From the NCBI GenBank assembly GCA_947184155.2, contig CAMXCT020004046.1, positions 355,501-419,500 on the forward strand: DNA of 64,000 nt. The letters run 5' to 3'. Source of the stretch: Cladocopium goreaui. Its lineage: Eukaryota > Sar > Dinophyceae > Suessiales > Symbiodiniaceae. The notes below the pieces were generated by a model. The model did not search any database, was not told the origin of the DNA, and saw only the letters and a program-made list of their open reading frames with translations. The position numbers and the translations under genes are program-made. Shown here one piece after another: positions 21,001 through 29,900 of the stretch (the first letter of the stretch is position 1; each line of letters opens with the position of its first letter).

Positions 21001-24000
21001 ATTCCTTGGGCACCTCAATCAACAGCCCAAAGATGGACAGGCTCACAGCATTGCTAAAGTAGGTTGGCCAATCCAATCATGCAGTTTCAAAATGAAGAAG
21101 GTTGGTATTAATTGTTTGATCGTAAACAGTTTCACCATCAATTATGGTAACAAAACGTATCTTCCCAATTTCTCAAGATATCCAAAACTCAGTATATTAT
21201 ATACCACAAGATATTTTTTAGTTGTATAATTTATACGTGTGCAAATTCCAACAAAGTTGGGCACGCATTTTAGTTCATTACCCCAGTCCAAAAAAGGATT
21301 GAGTTTCCAGTGTTACCCACTCACTGGGATTCCAGCTGAACTGCTTGGACACTTCGCCGTGACCCCCGAAGGCATCAAGAAGGTCCACGTCCTGGGCTGG
21401 CTTGGCACTCAACAGTGACATGGGCTAGCTTAGTTCCAGAATACCTCATACGATATATATATGATAGTCATTATAAACATATTAATATATCTAATATATC
21501 TAATATATCTAATCCAATATATATCTAAAAAATATAATATATCTAATATATCTAATATATCTAATATATCTAATATATCTAATATCTAATATAATATAAT
21601 ATTATAATATGATTTAATAAATATTATATTATTATTTAAAATATAATAATTATAATATTATTTCCCTAGAATTAAGGGTGATCCTATATGACATTGGATT
21701 TTAGTGTCATGTCAATAGTGGGTCATAGTACTGCTTTTGATTTTTAGTATCAAGAATCTACGAACATATTTAATGTATGCACTCATGTATTGTACTGTTT
21801 TACCCACTATTATGATGCACTTACATTGGCATGTCTGAGCACCAAGCCAACCTTACAATGTGAACAAAAGACCGGATGTTCTTGTACATATCAGATTGGC
21901 TCATATATGGCCAGATTTTACAGTCATTCAATTCCGGTTCAAAAAACTCAGCCTGTTGGTTTTGCATTACCCACCAGGAGTCTGCCAAGTCTAGTTTGTT
22001 TTAGGTATTTGAGCATTTGTCACAAATAAAGCCCATCATGAAGGCAATCAGAAGATTACAGTGTATCATTTTTTCGGTATCCAAAAAGGATTCAGCATAA
22101 GGTGTGCAATTACTTTCCGGATCCCAATCTAGGTCAATCAACTTTTCTTGGGGTCGGACTCTGTGGCAGTAGTCAGGATGAGCGTTCTGTGCAATCATGT
22201 CACAACAGTGCAACCTTAGTTGGCAGGATGGCATGATACACAAACCAAATTATTAGTATGGACCTTTCATGGTGCTCTATGCTCAATCTATCATAGCTAT
22301 CATTCATTTTGAAGGCAGACATTTGTCAATACAAACGCACTTCATGAATCAATGTGTTCAAAATATGTACTGTACTAACTTGAGCTTGAGTAACACCACC
22401 AGTGGAACGCCCCATGCAATCAAAAGTGCTGATGCCCTTTTTGAAAGAGCCAGCGGATTTGTGGTCCATGCTTTACGCACCATGGTGATGCCTGGCTGGT
22501 ACCAAGGTTGAGGCGAGCTTCGAGGATCTAAGGGCTGCGGCAGGCAAGAAAGTGAGCTTGGAATGGGGCATGGATGCAAGTCTGACATCTCTGGTAAAAT
22601 CAATCGGTTTCTATTTCAGCTCAGGTTCTCTTTAGTATCCTTCATGTTCATCATTTCAGGTGATATAAAATGCTTAGCTTTTAGGTATTGGGGAGAGCCA
22701 CAAAAAACCTTTTTGGCAACAACCAGTGATGGCTACTAACAGCCTTTGAGATTCCACTGCTGTACCAGTATCAGAACAGCAAAACCTGCAAGTACATATA
22801 GAAGATATATGCTGAGTGAAACCTTTTCCTGACTGCCTGTTTCACACTACCGCCCTAAGATCACATCAGTTGCAAATGATTAAGGATACCATTATCACCC
22901 CTTGATCACCACTTTTCTCGAACTGCAGCATCCCACTGCTGTTGCATCTCACATCCCCTGGTGAAAGCAGGCCCACACAGCAATGACTAATGCTGGAGGG
23001 TACAGATTGGGTCCTACATAAAACGGACAACTACTCAAAGATCACAGTGAGTGCCATGTCCCCATTCAAAAATCACAAAGACCAAAAAGATCCAAAAAGT
23101 AAAAAAAAACACTGGCTTCAAACAATTTGCATTGAACAAGTTCTTGCATGAACACATTTGTGGGGATGTAAAGCCAAACATTTTTTGATGCTATCCCAAG
23201 TGTTGATCACAAGCGGAATTTGTGACAGACTTGGGGCACAGCTGTATCACCCCGGGTCAGCCACGCAGTGCCCTATGGGACTTCAGCTTGAATACACACC
23301 CTAATATGTTTGAACTTCCGAAGGCCATTTCCACTGAAACCAAATCATTTTCATGGGCGCTCTGTGGTTCTAATATTACTTTTGTCATCAGGTACTTCAG
23401 GAGATCATGCCTCTAACAGCACAAATCAGGGATGACTTTGACTATGTTTTACCAGGTGGACAGTATTTAGAATCAAGATACTTTTGAATGTTGAAGCATA
23501 CGAGTCAACTACACAGCTTTGAGGCCTAAGACCTCCCATGAAGCACATTGGATTCCTATTTGCTCACAGGCGACCACCCGCCCACCATCTTTGCCATACG
23601 CCACCTCACTTGGCAGAGGCGAACAAGGGATGAGTCACCAAATAGTGGCATGGGATCTGGTCTGTTGAATAGCAGGCACAATCTATCATTGCAGCTGGAT
23701 TGATTTGGGAAAATAATCTACCAGATGACACGACAAGATATCAGTATTCAATGTGTATTTAATGTTTTGACAAACTAAGTCATACATGAATGCAGTGAAG
23801 TTATTCATGATTTGATATCGCAGGTTCCCATATCTACTTTGTTTGTACCAGAACTGCCTTCCTTAAGCTTAGACCATAAAACCCACATAATTCAAACTTA
23901 AATTTGAGCAATGAATTTGCTTGGTGAATGATTGCATTGTGAAACCCATGCACTTTCCAAATTCAAATCACGTCCTTTCCAATTAGTATAAATCAGATTG

Positions 24001-26942
24001 CATATTATACCTTTATCATATCATGTATATATATATATAAATATAAGTTCAAATGTGACCATTCTGATATAAACACACATGAACTTGCCCCACAAGAAAC
24101 TATATAATTGTTCTGAGTGTTCAATCAACATCATATGAGAAAATTGTGGCACCGGGCGCTGGCTCACAGCCACCATAGCTGTTCCATCCAATGCTCACAC
24201 CTTTCTTCTTGGCCTTCCGGAGGATTGTACAGAAGTTTGGATCATAAAATGGGCGAAGGCGTGACACTGATTACATGTGAGTTGATTAAAGGGGCATCAC
24301 ATGGAACCATGCTGATGTAATTATGATGTGAACAAAAATGAATGTTATATTCTGACATCAGTTTCATTGGCTTCATTGGGAGACCATGTCAGTAGATTTA
24401 TAATGCAAGTCTAAAGTTTGATGGACAAGACAATTAAATAATCTAGTCAACATATGCTAGTTGGGTTCAGATGCCACATTGTCGAACAAATGCGTTGGAT
24501 CTATACAATGCATGGGTGAAGCAGGTTTACCAAACATTGCAAACCTCCCAAAGTAAGTTAACCTTTACCAATACCATGGCCTGAAAGGAAGCCCCTAGGA
24601 TTGTGTTGACATCCTTCACCCTCTCTTCAATGCCATCAGTACGGGAAACAAAGAAGGATGCAGATGAGCTCCTCGCTTGTTGCATCCTGAGGCCAGTTTA
24701 GGAAAGGCATGACCATTATGTGTGCTCCAAGACATGTTTTGGGAACACCCTTTCACAGAGTAATGAATCAAAAGGAAGCAGTTTTATATCTTTACACCAT
24801 ATATTATATAGTGTTCAATATTATTCAATGTTAGTTAAAATACAATTTTGATCAATTGATCTGAGCCCCCAGCAAGATCCCGATGGATGCACAAGTGCCA
24901 CCCCCTGGTGTCACAGTGCCTTCTGGCGCATACACAGTAAAGGACCTGAGCATGTGCTAGCTTAGCAGTCACCAACCATGAACCACAATCATATAATGAT
25001 ATGACTATTGTATAAATGAATCACAATGACAGATGAACAAGTGATTATTGAGAAACTCTTTGATTCAGTTATTTCAAACTTTCGAAAAATGGATATCAAT
25101 TCCAAAAAATATGCCATAATGATAACAATCCATCAACGCATTGTTCGAACAGTTGTTCTTAGGCCAGAACTTCCCAGGCGGGATTTGCTCCGGCAGGCTC
25201 AAATTGGCATCTTTCTTTGCAATATCGAGGAGGAGTGCCCACTTTTGTTCCTGCAGTCAAACTGTATCAGTGGGATTTCCACATGAGCATTGCCAAATAT
25301 GCTGTACCAGAATGTACCAGATAAATGGTGAAACAAAACATGAGAAACCCAAGGAACAGTATTATATTCCATCGAGTTACCAAAACTTCTACAAGCTGAC
25401 AAGGATTGAATTATGTGGTGGTTTGATACCTCTTGACCTACTTGGCTAATGACCCTTTTCCACATCACAGCAACATCATTCTCAATTAGGTCCTTGTCTT
25501 CCTTTGCTTTTTCCATCGCGATTTCTTCTTTGGTTTTTTCTTTCTGAGTTTCATCTGGTGTGTCTGAAACATGCTGCTTTGGGCCTTCCGGGTTTGCTGA
25601 GCCTGCAGCCTCTTGCCTGACTTTGGGCTTCTTGCTTTTTTTCTCTCACGTTTGGGTTTGCTGGGAGCGGGTTCTGGAATCTCACCTTCATGATTTTGGG
25701 CATCAGTCTCCTCTGGCCCATTCTCACCCCTAAAGTCCCAACCTTCTTGATCCTCTTGACCCGGTGTCTCAGTGGCATCAGCAGGACCCCCAACCTCCCC
25801 ATCATCTGGTTTTCGTTTCTTGTACATCTTCTTTCCCGAGCTGCTAGGCGACAGGACTCTCAACCGCTGCAGTTTCTTTCTACTATTGCGCCTGCCCAGC
25901 CTAGGTTTTTTCACCGGGGATTCTGTCACCTCTGCATCATCAGGGGGAAACTTGTGGCTGGGTTCAATCAACGGTTTCTTTTTCTCCTCCACAGCGCAAG
26001 ACGGGGGTGTGGCAATTTCAGCATCACCACTGTGTGAGGCAGGCATTTCATCATCCTTTGTCTCATCATCCTTTTTCTCATTATCCTTTTTCTCATCATC
26101 TTTCACTTCAGGTGCACATCCTTTGCCTCTACCCTTTCCTGATCTTCCTCGTCCCCCTCGTCCCCCTCGTCCCCTTCCCCTGCCCTTCGCCCTTTTATCT
26201 CTTTTACCATTCTTTTCATTTTCCTCAGCCTCCAGCTCATCTTGCATTGCCCTGTCAGGACATTCTGCAGACTCCTTCTGCATGGTGCGCAAAGCTGCTT
26301 GCGCCTGCAAGGTGGGGGCGGATTGTACCAGGAGAGCTGCTAGATAAAATACATTCCCAATGCTCACATCTGGAATACATACAGTAAATAAAGAGGAATA
26401 CAAGAAGTCAAATTTGGAAACCCCATTGCCTTGGATTCATCACATAAAGACATTTGGATTCGCTATCAGATCTATATGAAGAGTATTGGCACTAGTTTGG
26501 CCATCAAGAATAATCAATCCCAGCTAGAAAATTATGTTGGGTCATTTCAAGTCTTGGACATTACATTCACGTTTGGTTGATTTATTGATAAGCAATGAGT
26601 CATTCAACTCTTCAGCACTGCTGATGGTCACGCCTTCATCATTTCAGCCATCTGTTCATCAGACGTTTGGAGGGCATCACATAGCGAGTTCAATTTGGCC
26701 GATGCTTGATCTGCCAAACTCTGGGGGATCTCCACATCAGCTTTGAGGGGCTTGCGGTCCTGACAGGAAGGGGAAATTCAAAATAGATCCGGTGTAATGT
26801 TGTTTGATCAGTATCGTAGTAGCATATGCAAGATATTATTATATATTATATATTGCAAATGTCGAGCACATACTATATTGATTGATATCAATTATATAAT
26901 ATTGTGATATTCACTAGTGCATCATATTCCCATGTATTACAA

Positions 26943-26973
<31 letters not shown>

Positions 26974-29900
26974 AAAAAAAAGAGAGCAAGAACTACTCCC
27001 TTCTCAATCAACCAATCCCCACCTTGAAAACTCCTTTTGTGGTTGAGCTTTCTGGCTTTCCACCTTCGTCTTCAGAATCAACTATGTCCTCAGCCTCATT
27101 CCCCAGAACTGCGTGGAACATCTCCTCAGGCTCCAGGATCTTAGCATTTGTAGGATTTGGAACATTTCCTGCATCTGCCACAGGAGCCTCTGGGCAACTG
27201 TTTGGGCAAGCAGCAGCAGGAGTGCCATCCTCAGGTCCCTGAGTCTGTTTGGCCTTTTGCGGGGAAAGGATTGATTCAGAATCATCATCTATTGTGATGC
27301 AGACATTGTCATGAACAGCTATAACTTCTACTTCTTCATCCGTAGTGGGACATTCATCTTCTTCTTCTTCTTCCTCATGCGTTTCATTCCCATGATCCAT
27401 CGAGCACCCAACTGGACCACTGGGTGCCTTGGGGCTTTCTAACTCTGGCATTTTGCTGATCGGGGACATGCTTTGCGAATCCTGCAACTGGGTCTCCATG
27501 GTGTCCATATTGACAGCTCGTTGAGCAGCCTAGGACCCACCGCCAACCCAGTAAGCCCAAGACAGTTAGGATCCAAATTCATTCAAACATGTTCCCACCA
27601 AAAAGAACAACATCAGTATTTGTTTTCAATCAACATAACGCATCGACCAATGTCCCTGCACAGGCCCACGCCCCGGAATGACACTACAAAATATGATTGG
27701 ACCCTTTGCTGCTTGCTTTACTGACAAGATAAAAAGCAATTGATCCCAAGTACCTCCACCTGCTTCAGTTGCATGGCACCCAGACCCCTGGTGGGAATCT
27801 TCTTGCCATCAGGTGAGAGCATTCCTTCAGCCTGGCAGCTTGTGAAGGATGGGACGGTTAGATTGGATGGATGTAGCTGAACATGATCTAATGCAGACTT
27901 CAGGTATCCTAGTTATAGGCTTTTGCAGGTTTGAAACATGAAGCAATTTGAAAAAAATGTGCTTGGCAAATAATTCATCACTAAGCTTTTCCAGCCTAGA
28001 CCATTATCAAAATGTAACACATGTAGATGACAACATTGTTGTATTGCAAGTGCAGTACATTTTTTTTGCCAATAAACTTTCAACTCTTGTCAAGAGCACA
28101 GTCCGGGTGATCCCACAGTCCTCCAGCTTCGCATGGATGACAGCTCGAAGTTCATCCATTCGGCCATGCCCTTTCCTGCGGCGTGCGATGCGAAAGTTTT
28201 CACTATAGACTTGGTGGCAGAAGTCGAGGATATCAGAAAATAATCAATATTCCGGGCACCAACCAAAGACTTATATTTGTTCGATCTCCAAACGTGATAC
28301 AATGATATGAGTTGTTGACATTGCCATACTTGTGAACCCCCCATCAATACTAACAACCACAATGATTGTGTTGTAAAAAAATAAAGCGTTAAATTTGATT
28401 TCAAGCCTTGACTTCTGGTACCGCTGGAACCGATCCAAGCAGTATGCTGCGCAACTGCGGAGGATGCCACCCTCTGTGTCTGCCCATTCCTGGCCATCAG
28501 CTAGAATTGCAGAAGTAAACATCCATTATACTACCATGATTCGAAATGAAGCTGTTGGCATATGTGTCAGTAAATTGGGGTATGGATTTAAATTTCGATA
28601 TCTTTATAGTGAGACCTTGATCACCCTGACTGACAGCAGCAGTTTTTGAAGAGGCCTGATGGAGAGCAGATTCGCTCCATGGGTTCAGCTTGTAGTGCAT
28701 ACTACACCATGCCATGGCCTCCTGGCGCATTGACCACAATATAGATTGGGGATATGGCCTCCATGGAAAAGTAGCTGCAAAGATCATAAGCCTTATCCAC
28801 AAATCAGATTTAGTGATTTCTCCTTGATATCACTTGCAGGCGGTATGTCATGAGCGAACCCCGCCAAAAATTCCATGACGATGTTGAAGTTGTGGTCAGA
28901 TTCCACCTGCAAGCACTATCTCTGGGCAAGGGTGGCAACCACTGATCTGTGTACAAGGCTGAGTGAGATGCAGCTAAAACAAAAGAGCCTCTTGGCAGGC
29001 CACTTGGGGCCTGTCCACGATGATGAACTGAAACTTCGGAACCTGCACAGGGCACATGGGAGCGAAAGGGGCCCAAAACGAGGGTTGGAGGGATAGTAGA
29101 CATAGCAAACATGTCACACACACACATAATACCCCTAAGCGTCATAGACTATTAAGACAATAGGCTTGGACTTTGCGACCATATATAAAATAATACAGGC
29201 AACATTTTTTGCAGCCTTTTGCAGCTGTGTTGAGACTGCTACCAACACAATAAATAATCAATTCATGCCTTCAAGCCAACCATCAAGATTCATAATTGGC
29301 AAACATTGGCAACAAACGGTGTCCAACAGTACATGTAAAATGGGAGATGCCACAGAAACCCAACCCTTTTTTTTGAGATGTGCTGCATACTTACTATCCT
29401 CTCGAACCGATCAAAATGCAGGAGGAACACTACTATAGAGCCACATGTATTAGCCAATTATTATAAACATACAGTATAAGTTAAGATTGTTGAGTTTGAT
29501 TGATATACATCAAATCATATCATGTTATAAATATGTAACATAATAAGGGTTTCTACCACCTAGATAGCCCATATCATTATTCCCTTTGCATTGGCTAGTT
29601 GATCATTGATCTAGGTTATCACCTGTATCTCAAAGAATCCTTGCCAAAATTTACTCTCAGCCACTTCCACCCAGCCCCCTGTTGAGGAGATTGCCTTGCG
29701 TTTGTCTTTGTCAGTCAACCCAGCACGTTGTCGCAACAGTTTCCTTCTCTCGTCAAGGAAATTCTTCTCTTGAAGGATGTCCATCAAGAAGACCTATGAG
29801 CCACCAAGAGGAATGAACCGCTAAGAACTAGTTTTGTTCGGAAGAAACTCGATACACAAACAATATTCTCAATTTGCACACGTGCAATTGACCTACTTGC

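Noticed and set aside
24117..24320. + strand 67-codon ORF
   Set aside because: Complement of the - strand exon YDPNFCTILRKAKKKG, which fits the neighbouring exons.
25772..26347. 191-codon + strand ORF (Ser/Phe/Pro-rich)
   Set aside because: Shadow of the - strand Lys/Gly/Glu-rich exon, which has matching splice sites.
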